A stretch of DNA of 64,000 bases from Mastigamoeba balamuthi (lineage: Eukaryota; Evosea; Mastigamoebida; Mastigamoebidae). The notes below the pieces were generated by a model. The model did no database searches. It had not been told where the DNA came from and saw only the letters and a program-made list of their open reading frames with translations. The position numbers were made by a program, and so were the translations under genes. The first letter of the stretch is position 1; each line of letters starts with the position of its first letter. Where the stretch lies: the NCBI GenBank assembly GCA_902651635.1, contig CACRSC010000015.1:342985-406984 (forward strand), read 5' to 3'. This document shows, in pieces, positions 52,494-63,038 of the stretch.

Positions 52494-53481
52494 CTATCTT
52501 CGAGCGTCTTCTGCAGGGGCCCTGTTCTGGATGTACCAGCTGAACGAGTGGTCGTCGATGAGGGGCTCGTCGTCCTTGGGGAACACGACACGGCGGCCCC
52601 TGCTGTGCGTGAAGACGATGCCGCACTCCTCGCGCGCGACGGTGAGGTTCCCCCTGGGCATAACAAACTCCCTCTTCGTGGGGAAGAAGTCCAGCGGCAT
52701 CGCCTTGGCCCTCGAGCCCGTGTGCAGCTCGTCAAAGCGCTCGCTCTCGTGCCCCTGCAACACCCCCATAGACCACCCCAACAGCCCAGTCAGCGCCGCA
52801 ACGGAGACGGCGGCGCCCACGGCACGCGAGGGGAAGCCCACCAGAGTGCCGTTGCTCCACAGGCACCAGATCCTGCCCTGCCTGTCGCGCAGGTTGACCC
52901 ACCCGTTGGAGCCGAACACGAGGTCCACGAGCAGCGGGCTCTCCGCGTCCGACACGACCATCGTCCTGTCCGAGCACACGAACCCCCACCTCCCGTACGA
53001 GTACCACTTGCGGGGGTTGGCGCGCAAGCGTGACGTCAGAACCACCCCCACGTCTGACCGCACGCACGCACGACACGTCACTTCCCCCCCACCCCAACCC
53101 CCCAAACCCCCCAGAACCTGTTCGGGCTTGGGGAAGTGGTCGAGGTCGATCTTCATGAGTTTGACCGTCTCGCGCACGTGCTCGCGCCACGTCACTCCGT
53201 CGGGTCTCGGCAGCACCCACGAGCAGGACTGCGTCAGGTGCTCGTAGACGCTCGCCCAGACTATGCGACCGCGGCGGTGAGACACGGGAGAGGGGGACGG
53301 GCGGGGACGGTTTTGGCGACACGCTACCGGCTTCCTCATGGACGATCTCGTTGCACAGGCGCGAGACGCGGGCGAGGCGCGCGAGCGTCGGGAGGTCGCA
53401 GTAGGCGGCCACCTGGCGCAGGCTGGCCAGCTCGCGCTCGCCGAAGTGGCCGAGCTTCGGTGAACTGGGCCCGTTCCCCAT
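52494..53481 (-). CDS. F-box protein with a hydrophobic segment
   Basis: Exons 53481-53328, 53260-53118 and 53006-52494 give 269 aa. The F-box lies at about aa 17-55: LASLRQVAAYCDLPTLARLA, then VSRLCNEIV and WASVYEHLTQ, the SKP1-binding pattern. It is preceded by MGNGPSSP, a possible N-myristoylation start. The rest is beta-rich with Trp-rich strands (YSYGRWGFVCSDRTMVVSD, GWVNLRDRQGRIWCLW). A hydrophobic stretch AVGAAVSVAALTGLLGWSMG (about aa 165-185) could cross a membrane. It should recruit substrates to an SCF ubiquitin ligase, perhaps at a membrane. The gene converges with the VIT-calcineurin gene. Substrate is unknown. Confidence 0.68.
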
Positions 53482-53530
53482 CGCGCCGCCGCGCACTCGC
53501 GAAATCAGCTGAAGTGATCTTGCGGACAAA

Positions 53531-53588
53531 GGAAGAATCTGATTCCGGTAAATATCAGGGCTATTTCTGCCGGAGGAATGAATCTTGG
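53531..53588 (-). promoter_or_regulatory. Multiple AGATTC and GATATT elements upstream of the F-box gene
   Basis: On the minus strand AAGATTCATTCC, CTGATATTTACCGG and AATCAGATTCTTCC follow one another, 50-110 bp before the start at 53481. Confidence 0.5.
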
Positions 53589-53614
53589 CTTTTAAACAAG
53601 CGGAACCGCCGTTG

Positions 53615-54490
53615 TCACTGGCGGGAGGCGGCCTCTGGCTTCTGCATCAGCAGCCTCTCAGCCACGGACAGGCCGGCGGGCATGAGGAGCACGCCAGCGG
53701 CGGCCACCCCGACGACGGCCGTGACGATGGAGCCCACCGCGCTGGCCAGCGCAGCCCTCAGGCCGGACCACCGGCTGCCGTTCTCCTGCCTCTGGGCAAC
53801 AGCGGTGGCGTCCGATGCCGCCGACTCGGCGGTCTCGTCGTCGTCGATGTCCGCCTGGACCTCGGGGCACGGCTTGGGGACAGGCACCGCGCGCAGGCAC
53901 ACAGGCAGAGCGCAGAAGTACCTCGGGCACCCCTCCTCCGACGGCCGCGTGTACACGAACCCGATGTGCATACCGCACTGCAGGCAAATCAATTGATACG
54001 AGGCCGCAAGCCCCCAACAGGCCGCCTGTGCCCCGTCTGGGACCGCAACGAATACTGACAGAGACGAAAAAAAACTCGGTGAAAGCGACACGACACGACA
54101 CGACCAAGGAAGCCACGCTTGCGTGGCACAACCACCGGCAGCACGCCGATTCCACCGAGTAACGCCGATTCACACCGGTTTTTGAAGGCGCGACTTGGGG
54201 GGGGAGAGAGTTGTCGAAGACCCCGCTTGTGGGGGGCCACGCACCTTGCACGAGAAGGCGATGCGCTCGAGGCCGTAGGTGTGGTCGTCGCGGAGGATGA
54301 GGAGGCCGTCGGCGACGGGGCCGAGGAAGCAGGGCTGCGGGAACGTCCCCTCGGGCGCGCGGTCCGCGGGCGAGAACAGCACGGCGCCGCACGAGGCGCA
54401 CGCGAGCGGGCGGTCCTCGGCGAGCTTCTCGCCGGCGTTGGACAGCGAGGCCAGCCCGAGCTCCACAACAGTGCTGCGCGCGTTCAGCAT
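53615..54490 (-). CDS. Mis18/yippee-like zinc-binding protein with C-terminal membrane anchor
   Basis: Exons 54490-54245 and 53977-53615 give 202 aa. Two CxxC-like pairs, CASCGAVLF (about aa 31-39) and SCKCGMHIGFVYTRP (about aa 80-95), with YGLERIAF before the second, match the zinc-ribbon beta-tent fold shared by Mis18, yippee and cereblon CULT domains; PRYFCALPVCLR after it also fits Mis18. An acidic linker follows, then SAVGSIVTAVVGVAAAGVLL, a probable tail anchor. Mis18 proteins load CENP-A at centromeres, but a membrane-anchored form would be odd, so another member of the fold is possible. The 267-nt intron is long for this genome and leaves open an alternative splice. Confidence 0.55.
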
Positions 54491-54546
54491 CGGTGGGCTG
54501 CTCCTCCGGGGACAAGGGAGAGAATCTCTCCGGCTGTGTGTGACAC

Positions 54547-54588
54547 AAAATATCCCCGGGGGCGAATATTTCCGATACTTAAATCTCG
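54547..54588 (-). promoter_or_regulatory. AATATC/GATATT palindromic elements upstream of the Mis18-like gene
   Basis: The plus strand reads AAATATCCCCGGGGGCGAATA then TTTCCGATACTTAAATC: two ATATT/AATAT cores around a CCCCGGGGG palindrome, 57-98 bp before the start at 54490. Confidence 0.45.
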
Positions 54589-54745
54589 TAAATGCAACCG
54601 GCAGAGGGGACAAAAAAGAAGAAGCGGCGGCAAGAGGAGGAGAGGAGGGCTGCGCTGGGGGGCACCGTTCCTCTAAAAGAAAGTAGTGTATTGAAGCGGC
54701 ACACACAGTTTGCACGGGGGGAGGCGTGGGGGGAGGGGGAGGAAA

Positions 54746-55228
54746 CTATTGGGACAGAAGCTTCTCGCGGTCCGCCACGAGGCGGGCGCGCTCCTTGCGC
54801 AGGGCCGCCTGCAGCACCTGCAGGTCCTCGATGAACATGTTGCAGGCGCGCTGGCGGTCCGAGAGCTCCGCGTCGCCCGTGGGCATGGCCGTCTTGCGGT
54901 ACTCGAACGGCACCCAGTGCCTGCGCGGCTTGGCGGCGGCGTCGTCGGGCGAGCTCGGCTGCGACGACGGCGACGACGACGGGGACGACGACGCGTGCGC
55001 CGACGACACGTGCGCGGGGTGCGCCGCGGAGGAGGAGGCCGTGTCCGAGGCCTCGCCGTGGTCGTCGAGCCAGCGGCGCACGCGCAGGGCGAGGGCGCTG
55101 CGCGAGCCCTTGGAGGTGATGCCGTGCGATCGCAGGAAGTTGCGCAGCGTGTCGGCCGTGTGCTGCTCGAGCTCCTCGAGCGTCGTCGACTTGGAGAACC
55201 CGGCTCCCTTGCTGCTCCGCCTCAGCAT
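54746..55228 (-). CDS. Small SAP-domain protein with C-terminal coiled coil
   Basis: One exon, 160 aa. A SAP-type helix-turn-helix DNA-binding motif occupies about aa 18-50 (HTADTLRNFLRSHGITSKGS, then RSALALRVRRWLDDH). A Ser-rich linker (HVSSAHASSSPSSSPSSQ) leads to a basic patch (KPRRHWVPFEYRKTA) and a C-terminal helix with heptads (CNMFIEDLQVLQAALRKER). It is probably nuclear and may bind AT-rich DNA or act as a dimer. I do not recognise a named family. The encoding of the poly-Ser linker by a TCG/TCC run is low complexity. It is divergent from the GNL1 gene. Confidence 0.65.
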   Translation of the reverse strand: MLRRSSKGAGFSKSTTLEELEQHTADTLRNFLRSHGITSKGSRSALALRVRRWLDDHGEASDTASSSAAHPAHVSSAHASSSPSSSPSSQPSSPDDAAAKPRRHWVPFEYRKTAMPTGDAELSDRQRACNMFIEDLQVLQAALRKERARLVADREKLLSQ

Positions 55229-55328
55229 TGGGGGTGGGGTGTGTCTCTCGTGGGCGGGGTCCGGGTCCGCACCCCACTCGCAGAGCCGATGGATGCTCCC
55301 TTTCAAAAATTGTCGAAAAAAAGCAGAA

Positions 55329-55390
55329 AGATTCCCCCTCTGCTGAGATTCCTGACATCCCGGCAATCTTCTGGAGCCGTGGAATCTCGG
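55329..55390. promoter_or_regulatory. Cluster of AGATTC/AATCTT elements in a divergent promoter
   Basis: AAGATTCCCC, GAGATTCCTG, GGCAATCTTCTGG and GGAATCTCGG occur within 62 bp, between the SAP (55228) and GNL1 (55432) start codons. Confidence 0.5.
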
Positions 55391-55431
55391 AGAGGGAGGT
55401 CCGGGCAAAACAACTGGTGGGCTCCGGAGCC

Positions 55432-56749
55432 ATGTGGACGGCCGCCCAGGAGCCTCTGGCGCTCGATAGGCGCACGCGGGGTGGCCCCGCCCCGTTCCCT
55501 CCCGACCTGCTGCGCGCGCTCGAGGGCGAGCAGCTCCCTCTCCCGGCCCGGCCTCCCTGGACCTACGACACCACCTCCGCGGACCTCCAGGTGGCCGGCC
55601 CTCTCTCTCCCAGCCCCCAGCCCCACCTTCCAAGGAGTCTCACCCCCTCGGGGCGACCCCCCAAGCAATCGGAGAGCGCCGTGTTTGAGCGCTGGAGAGC
55701 CGCGCTGGAGCGGGTCCCGCCCGGCGTGCTGGGCCACTACGAGAGCGACCCCGAGGTGTGGAGGCAGCTGTGGAGGGTGTGCGAGCGGAGCGACCTCGTG
55801 GCGTTCGTCCTCGACGCCCGCAACCCGCTGCTGCACTACAGCGCCGCTCTGCGGGACCTGGCCGCCTGCGCGGGCCCCGGGGGCGCGTCCGAGCGCAAGC
55901 GCCCCGTCGTCGTCGTCCTGGGCAAGGCGGACCTGACGCTCCCCGAGGTGCTGGCCAGGTGGGAGGCGCTGTTAAGGGCGATGCCCGGCGTCGACTGCGT
56001 CGCCAGCGTCAGCGCAGCGGACATGTGGGACGACAGGCACAAGGGGCTGATGGCCAGCGGCCTGTGCGAGGTGTTCCTCCGGGTGTCGCGCGGCTTCTAC
56101 GGCGAGGCCCTGGAGGCGCTGCCGCAGAGGTACTCGAGCGCGGAGGAGTATCTCGCCGCCCAGGGGGCGCCGGAGAGCTCTGCCCCGAGGAGGCGCCCTG
56201 TCGTGGTGGGCCTCGTCGGGAACCCCAACGTGGGCAAGTCCTCCCTGATCAACGCCCTCGCGAGGAAGAAAGTGGCACGTGGCGCCGAGGGCCGGCTGGG
56301 CGGGGGAGCTGACGTGTGCAACCGCGCAGGTGTCCGTCAACAGGAACCCCGGGCGGACGAAGCACTTCCAGACCATAGCAGTGTGCGACGGCATCCTGCT
56401 GTGCGACAGCCCGGGCATTGTTCTGCCCGTGCCCAACATCCCGCAGCAGATCCAGGTCCTGTTCGGGCTGTGCCCTCTCTCCCAGATCAAAGACCCCTTC
56501 CCGGCCCTTCGGTACCTCGGCGAGCTTGTCGGGATCGACCAGGTGTACCACCTGGACAAGTACAGGAAGAAGGGGTCCAAGCCGTGGTCTCCTTACTCGC
56601 TTGCGGAGGCGCTGGCCAAGGACCGTTGCTACAACTGCAGAGGTGGCCGCCTGGACGTGCTGAGGGCTGCAAGGGACATCCTCTACGACTACTGCGACGG
56701 GAGAATCAGGCTGTTCTGGGACCCTCCCTGCGAGACAGGGAAGCAGTGA
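55432..56749 (+). CDS. GNL1: GNL1-type circularly permuted GTPase
   Basis: Exons 55432-55590, 55666-56271 and 56330-56749 give 394 aa. The GTPase motifs come in permuted order: G4 KADL in VVVLGKADLTLP (about aa 150), G5-like VASVSA, then G1 GNPNVGKSSLIN (about aa 255), G2 NPGRTKHFQT and G3 LCDSPGIVLP. This is the YlqF/YawG (Lsg1/GNL) class. The GNL1 subgroup is supported by PARPPWTYDT, YESDPEVWRQLWRVCERSDL and DARNPLLHYSAAL. Relatives act in ribosome subunit export or assembly. Intron 1 (75 nt) would stay open if retained; it was removed because Gln-Leu to Glu joins in family spacing. The protein lacks the acidic tail of animal GNL1. Confidence 0.88.
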
Positions 56750-56796
56750 CCACACTTTTATACGTTTGTTATTACGGAAACACGGGAAATGTCACA

Positions 56797-58310
56797 CTAT
56801 TTGTCTGAAGAGGCCCCAGCAGAAGCAGCAAAGTCGGTGAGGAAGACAGCGCACTCCTTCAGCCCCAGTAAGAACCTGCTCCAGTTGGCAACCACCTCAG
56901 CCCTGCGCTTCGCCGAGAACCAGTCGCCGTTGAACCTGGTAGGCCGCAACCGTCAGCCGAGAGCGCTAATAGAGGGTGGGGGGTGTTGCAGAGCGCACTC
57001 GGAGACGAGGGCGTCAAAAAACGCTCCGATGTCCTTTTTGACGAGGCCCGCCTCGAGGCAGGGGTCGACCACCTTCTCGACGAGGTCCTCGAACAGGTCC
57101 CTGAACTCCTTCCAGTCGGAGAGCTCGGCTCCCATCAGGAGCAAAGACTGCCCAGAGAGGGCACGGCTCGTGTGAGAACGGGGGGAACGTGGTGACAATT
57201 GGGCGGGTCCCTGCCGCTGTGTGCCCTGCGCCGCGCGTTGCTCAGGGGCGTTACCTTGAGTATAACTCGTATTCGACTACCCAGGCCCTCGAGGGCGCTA
57301 CTACTCAGGGACCCCGCGAGGCGGCCCAGGACGGCCTTACAGTAGCTGGTTTGGCTGTCTTTACCCAGCTTCGCTTTGACGTCCCCGACGAACTGCGCGT
57401 ATACAACGGGGGTGAGGGGGGACGCGTGTGAGTGTCGAAAGGAAGAAATGCAATTTGCGGGGGTGCCCCCCCGAACCTTGTTGCCGATTTCGAGAGCGAC
57501 GCCGTTGGGCGACGCCCAGTAGCCGAGCAGGAACTGCGCAATGTGCTCCATGGCGCTGTAGCGCAGCAGCTGCATGCGCTTCCCCCCTAGATTTGGCTTG
57601 TTCTCCAGCAAAAACGCCAGCCTCACGTACCTCCTGAAACACGCAGCTGCCGTGAGCCCCCGTGACCGCACACGGGCACCCCTACCCCTCCCGCAGCCCG
57701 GAGGGGATCGTCGCACGAGGTGAGGGTCGGGGAGAGGCAGAACTGCGCGGCGACGAGGTCCTGCGCGCTCTTGAGGGGCTCCGCGAGGATGGCCTTGTAC
57801 ACGCGGCGGATGTTGTCGAACTGGCGCAGGCACGAGGCTATCGGTATGCCCGTGTGCGCGCTCACGTCGTCAATGTCCCGGCGCTCCTTCAGCGTCAGGC
57901 GCTTGCCCACGAGCTCCCGCGCCAGCGCGTCGTCGAACGAGTAGTAGATCTCGATGACGTGGGGCAGCACGTCCTGCGGCACCTGCAGCGTCTGCTGCAG
58001 GCGCAGCATCGCAGGCCTCTCGAGCTTCTCCGCCAGCAGTCGGAAAAGGTGGTACTGATGCGACACGTGGCGCGGGAAGCAGTTGGGGCCCTCCGCCCTG
58101 CTGTGCTGCGGTCGGTTCGCCGCCTCCCCCGCTGCGCGTGCGGGGCCGTGTCAGTGCGGGGGCGCCGGGGGGTCCGGGGCAAGGGAGAGCGCGGGCGGTG
58201 TTCTTGGCCGCTTATTTACCTGTGAGTCCGCCGACAAACGCCTGAAACACCGAGAGGTTGACGCGCACGGGATCGCAGACAAACACGTCGAAGATGACAC
58301 GGTCGCCCAT
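56797..58310 (-). CDS. FIBP: FIBP homologue (acidic FGF intracellular-binding protein family)
   Basis: Exons 58310-58220, 58131-57717, 57633-57477, 57392-57255, 57147-56999 and 56935-56797 give 362 aa, the length of human FIBP. Landmarks: DVFVCDPVRV at the start, YYSFDDALARELVGKRLTLK, RRDIDDVSAHTGIPIASCLR, QFDNIRRVYKAILAE, FLLENKPNLGGKRMQLLRYS, and RDLFEDLVEKVVDPCLEAGL, each with a clear counterpart in animal FIBP. The molecular function is unsettled even in animals. The family is all alpha-helical and probably cytoplasmic or nuclear. Boundaries were set by frame and family spacing; exon 2's 5' end (58131) is the least certain. It converges with GNL1, with only 47 bp between the stop codons. 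Confidence 0.87.
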
Positions 58311-58472
58311 TGGTGGTGGCTGAGGTGGTGGTAGATCGTCCGGCCGCGCCCAAAAATAAGTGCGAGACTAAAGCTAAGAGATTCTGGGGCTGCTCGATCA
58401 TCAAGTGCAGATATTCCGGATTTTTCACAATGATATCAGTCGAGAATTCCTGTTTCTCCCCTCCGCGCTTCG

Positions 58473-59515
58473 TCAGCGCAGCAGGGCGGCCATCACCACT
58501 GCCAGACAAGCTGCGACGGCCACTCTGATGCCGGTTCCTTTCGGCGGGTCGACGATGTGGTTGTCGTCGCTCGGCGTCCCGTTGAAGTCGGGCGTCGAGT
58601 TGTCTCCGAGTCTCCTGCACGGGTTCTGGTCGTGTTTCCCGGCCACCGTGCACTGAGTCCCCACAGCGCACTTGCGCCAGCCCGACTGCATACCCGGGCG
58701 ACACTCGAGGTAGTAGTTGTCGTGCCCCACGCCCGGGTAGCAGAACAGCCCGTCGTCCGCGGGGGCACACTTTGCTTCCTTGGCAGCCTTCTGGAGCTCC
58801 CAGCGGACATTGGTGTACTGCCCCGTGCGAATGCACGACGCGTCGTCGCACCGTGCGGACCCCGTCGGGCGGCACGACCACTGGCAGAACAGAGCGTCCC
58901 CCGACGAGAGCCCAGTAACGTGCGGGAGGCTGTTCAGTACCAGGTCTACAGATGTGTGAGCAAGTTAGAGCGCGGGAATGTGGAAATACCCCTGTAGTGG
59001 AATTCAATTGATCCATCTGAGGACAGAACGGCCTCGAAGGACCCGATTCTCCCTCCCGTCCAGTGGGTGTAGTTTGTCCAGCGAACGATCCAGCAGGGCA
59101 GCGCGGTAGCGACAGACACGTCCGTCAGAGAGCAACGGGCAAACGAGTGGAACGAGATGGAGCCCGCGGAGCGGTCACCTTCCGAGTACAGAGGTGCGAT
59201 CACTCGGGCCTGACCTGCAGAGGGCCCGCTGCCGCACTGCGAGGATGTGGGCTGTTCACCGCAGGGACCACCGAGGCAGACATAGCCGCCAGTGTACACA
59301 ACGACCACCGAGTAGTTCTGCCCGAAGAACGGGAAGCTGAAGTCAAGGGTAGCCTCGACAGTGTGGTCCACCGGAGGATCGTTCTGAATGCCTGCCCACC
59401 GGTACGCGACTGTGGATGCCGCACCGTACGGAGAGGACCCTGAGCACGGCACCTCGAGAGCGCGCGCCGAGAGAGTCAGCACAGTCAGAGCGAGAAACCA
59501 ATTGAGTGCCCTCAT
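58473..59515 (-). CDS. Secreted NIDO-like, cysteine-rich surface protein
   Basis: Exons 59515-58990 and 58945-58473 give 332 aa. It begins with a signal peptide (RALNWFLALTVLTLSARAL). The middle resembles a NIDO domain: YTGGYVCLGGPCGEQP, ARVIAPLYSEGDRSAGSISF, WIVRWTNYTHWTGGR and FEAVLSSDGSIEFHYRDL. A cysteine-rich block follows (FCQWSCRPTGSARCDDASC, FCYPGVGHDNYYLECRPGM, KCAVGTQC), then several N-glycosylation sequons. A hydrophobic C terminus (VAVAACLAVVMAALLR) suggests a GPI signal or a membrane anchor. NIDO domains occur in extracellular matrix and adhesion proteins. Intron 58946-58989 is 44 nt. Function beyond surface adhesion cannot be told. Confidence 0.68.
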
Positions 59516-59814
59516 TTTCTTCCCGCCACGCTCTGTCTTGCTTTACCAAAATGCCCTCCAGATAGATTGCTGAGGGCGGCGAAAATCGCCGACTGTGCTG
59601 CGCACGTCAGCAGTTCCGCCCGCCGCCGGAGCTGAGCGCGTGTATCCTCAGCGCCGCGGAGTGGGGCCGATCCCCCGCCAGCGGCCTCCGCGACGGGCAC
59701 ACTCGCCAACAGTGACTCTTTTCCCGGCGATTGCGATTTGAAATCTTCAGTTCACAACTTTGTAGCTTCTCCTGTGCGGGCGAGACGTCCTCCAGGCGCG
59801 CTTGTGTGGCGGTT

Positions 59815-62102
59815 ATGGCGCTGACCGGCGGTTGCAGCAGCGGCGGGTGCAGCCCACTGAAGCCGCTCGTCGGCACGCCGCCGGGCGCCGGCGTCCCCGC
59901 GGGCCCTGGGGCTCCGCAGGGCGACCCCCCGGGCGGCCCGCCGCCCACAGTCGTCGGCAACATCGCCGCCAGCGACCTCAGGGCGGCCCTGTCCGCGCCG
60001 GGCGCCAAGGCATCGCGCTACCACGACCTCAACGACGGGCAGTACTCCGTGCTGCAGCGCATAGGCAAGGGGTGCGCCCGCGAGCGGTGACGGGAGGCGC
60101 GGGGGACTGAGACCGGCTGGGCAGATCGTTTGGGACGGTCTACAAGGCGGTGGACACGGCGACGGGGGACACTGTGGCGCTCAAGAGGGTCGAGACGGAA
60201 GACGTCGAGGGCATCGCAGGCGAGATCGCGATCATGGAGCAGCTGCACAGCCCATTTCTCGTCGCGTTCTTCGGCACCTTTCTCGACGACGACTATCTCT
60301 GGGTTCGCCCCGGACCATCCGGCTCTTGCCCGTTGCTGACCGGCTGTCAAAGATCACGATGGAGTTCTGCCCCTACGGCTCGGTCTCTGACGTGATGACG
60401 CTGCTGGGAAGGCCCCTGACGGAAGCGGAAATAGCGGGGATAGCAGCCGACATGCTGCAGGGTCTCATCTACCTGCACTCGCAGCGAAAGGTACGTCACA
60501 CTTCCACTCACTTCCCACCCACTCAACGGGTGTGGGGGGCTGCCAGGTGCACAGGGACATCAAGCCCCAGAACGTGCTCATATCGCAGGACGGCAGCGCC
60601 AAGATAGGTGAGCGGAGAGGCCCCACGCAGCGGCGCGATGACTGAGAGACTTCGCTTCGTTGCGCAGGCGATTTCGGGATCTCTGGGCAGCTGGGCTCGT
60701 TCATGGAGCGGCGCAACACCGTGGTGGGTACGCCCTACTACATCGCCCCGGAGGTCCTGCACACGGGGTCCGGGTACTGCGAGAGCGCGGACCTGTGGTC
60801 GCTGGGCATCTCCGTGATCGAGATGGCGCAGATGTACCCGCCGTACCACAAGCTGCAGCCCCTCAAAGTGCTCCTCGCCATCCCCGCGAACCCGCCGCCC
60901 ACCCTCGCCGAGCCCGCGAGGTACTCCAAGGAGTTCTCGGCGTTCATCGCCTACATCCTGGTCAAGGACCCGAGCAAGAGGCCATCGCACTTCCGAATAC
61001 TCAACGTGCGTGCTGCTTAGTGCAGCGCCCTGGACGGGCTGACACGCCGCAACAGCACCCGTGGATGCTGTCGCACGAGAAGGATAGGGCCGGCGCTGTA
61101 AAGAGGCTGATGGGCGAGGCCAAGGCAGTCATCGACAACTACGGGACCTTGGAGGACGCCCTGCACGCAAGGCGGGTGGAGAGGGGCAGGGCAGCTAACG
61201 ACAAGCAGCAGCGCCTCAAAAGCTCTGCCTCTCCCGACATACGACAGCACGGGACAGAGGACAGCCCGTCTGGAGACAGCGAGGAGGACGTGTTCCGCAA
61301 GCAGGCAGACAAGGAGCGGCGGAGGAAGAAGATCAGCGGCAAGCTGAAGCGTTTCTTCCAGAGAAGGCCCTCGAAGGAGCACATAGAGCACATTCTCGAG
61401 AGCAACGCTGCTCCTGCTGCTCCTGCCGCCCCTGCTGTCCCTGCTGCCCCTGCCCCTGTCGACCTCTCGGACCACTGCCTCTCTGCACCTCAGTCGCGAT
61501 CTATCGAGGTGCCCTCCGCACAGCTCGCGGGGAACAGCCCGCCGTCGCCACAGTGCCAGTGGAAGCGAGCCGTCTGCGGCCAGGCCCTCTCGCGATCGCC
61601 GTCAGCGTCGGACGCGAGCAGAGCGGGCAGGCAGAGGTTCTCGGTCAGCGTGGGCAACGCCGAGTCCGACATGCTGGTCTTCGCGAGGCAGCAGGCCTTT
61701 GCACAGCACGACGGGTCGCCTTCGCAGGCGCCCGATTTCCTCAGGCTGATAGCCACGCCCCCGAGGACGCAGCTGTCGCCGCCCAAGGACCCTACCGCTA
61801 TCGCGCTGCCATCGACAGTCATCGGCAGCGCACACACAGGATGGGCCCCCACGAGGTCCTCCTGCCGCAGCACGCCGCCGCCCGGCAACGCCGAGCAGGA
61901 ACTGCCGCACTGGCATCCGCTCCGCAGCAGACCCATCACCGTCTCGATGCCGCCTCGTCCGCACGTGGCCCTGCACCAGGGCGCGTCTGCAGCTGAACTC
62001 GCACAGCATGCGGATGCCCAGCCCGCTTGGAGTGGAGCCGGTGCCGTGGCAGGCGCGCCGGTTATGGAGGACATCGTTCTGCGGCGCGCGCCACGGTTTT
62101 GA
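59815..62102 (+). CDS. STE20/MST-family protein kinase with long C-terminal tail
   Basis: Exons 59815-60071, 60125-60302, 60353-60490, 60547-60607, 60668-61005 and 61056-62102 give 672 aa. The kinase (about aa 75-340) shows IGKGSFGTVYKAV, VALKRVE, EIAIMEQL, ITMEFCPYGSVSDVM, VHRDIKPQNVLI, GDFGISGQL, NTVVGTPYYIAPEVL and SADLWSLGISVIEMA, the GTPxYxAPEV and GSxxD patterns being typical of MST/STE20. The N terminus is Gly/Pro-rich. The 340-residue tail is Ser/Pro-rich with a basic segment (KERRRKKISGKLKRFFQRRP) and an Ala/Pro linker; no SARAH domain is evident, so it is not a strict Hippo-type MST. It probably acts in MAPK or cytoskeletal signalling. Introns lie at conserved-looking kinase positions. 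Confidence 0.88.
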
Positions 62103-62285
62103 ACGGCACAGACTGCCTCGCCGTTGCCTACAGCCACAGTGGCGGGAGGCCGCCTGACTGTCCCAGGCAAACGATCACTTATGCAACACAAACTCTGGTT
62201 TTATGCAACCAAGCGCAAAGGAAAGACTGGCGACCCTCGAGCACTAAGCACTGTATTCTCGGTATGCGGCAGCAGCGGCAGGGGC

Positions 62286-63038
62286 TCAAGGCCGAGGGGT
62301 GTTGTTGCGGACCCACTCCCTGATAGCGGCGGTGGTGGCGACCTCGTGGCCGGAGAAGCTGTGGCCCGCGCCCTCGATCCACTCGACGGTCGTCGAGGGC
62401 TGGGCATCGCACAGGAACTGCGCCTGCGCGGGCGTGACCATGTCGTCGGCGGTCCCGTGCACGTGCAGCACCTTGGCCCTGATGCGCCGCAGCGCCGCCT
62501 GCATCTGCCCCGCGAGGACCCTGCGCTCGTCGAGCGACTCCTGCGTGATGCGCCACACCCTGCCGTACTTCTGCCACCCCACCGACCCCTTCTCGCGGCA
62601 CTCGGCGAGCTCGGCCTCGGTGAACCTCGTCTCGGGGCCGAACGCGAGCCTCGACGCGAGGCCGACGAGGAGCGGGACGTCGTGGTCGGCCGCGTAGAGG
62701 CTGACGGCGGTGCCGCCCTTGCTGTGCCCGCAGAGCACGCGCAGCGCCAGGCCGCGGGACTCGAGCTCTGCGCGGACGGCGGCGATGTCGGCGACCTCGC
62801 GCTGGTACCCGGCGTACCTCCACTCGCCGCCGCTGCAGCCGTTGCCGCTGAAGTCCAGGCGGCAGGCGCACATGTCGGCGCTGAGCGAGCAGGCGACGGC
62901 GACGACCAGCGCGTTGCTCGAGTTGGAGAACATGCCGTGGCACACGAGCGCCACGTCGGTGCTCGTCGGGTGGCGCCACAGGAGCGCCACCACGCTGTTG
63001 CCCTCGGCGTTCCTGACGACGATTCTCTCCTCCGCCAT
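62286..63038 (-). CDS. Alpha/beta hydrolase (serine hydrolase)
   Basis: A single exon of 250 aa. The nucleophile elbow is LCGHSKGGTAV (Ser at about aa 119), the acid is in HVHGTADDMVTPA, and the catalytic His in EGAGHSFSGHE. The oxyanion HG motif is VALVCHGMFSNS, followed by RLDFSGNGCSGGEW. The overall order and length match the YqiA/BAAT-like or DUF1749 type of intracellular esterases and acyl hydrolases. No signal peptide is present. Substrate is unknown. The closest relatives may be plant and bacterial 'esterase/lipase-like' proteins. Confidence 0.85.
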   Translation of the reverse strand: MAEERIVVRNAEGNSVVALLWRHPTSTDVALVCHGMFSNSSNALVVAVACSLSADMCACRLDFSGNGCSGGEWRYAGYQREVADIAAVRAELESRGLALRVLCGHSKGGTAVSLYAADHDVPLLVGLASRLAFGPETRFTEAELAECREKGSVGWQKYGRVWRITQESLDERRVLAGQMQAALRRIRAKVLHVHGTADDMVTPAQAQFLCDAQPSTTVEWIEGAGHSFSGHEVATTAAIREWVRNNTPRP

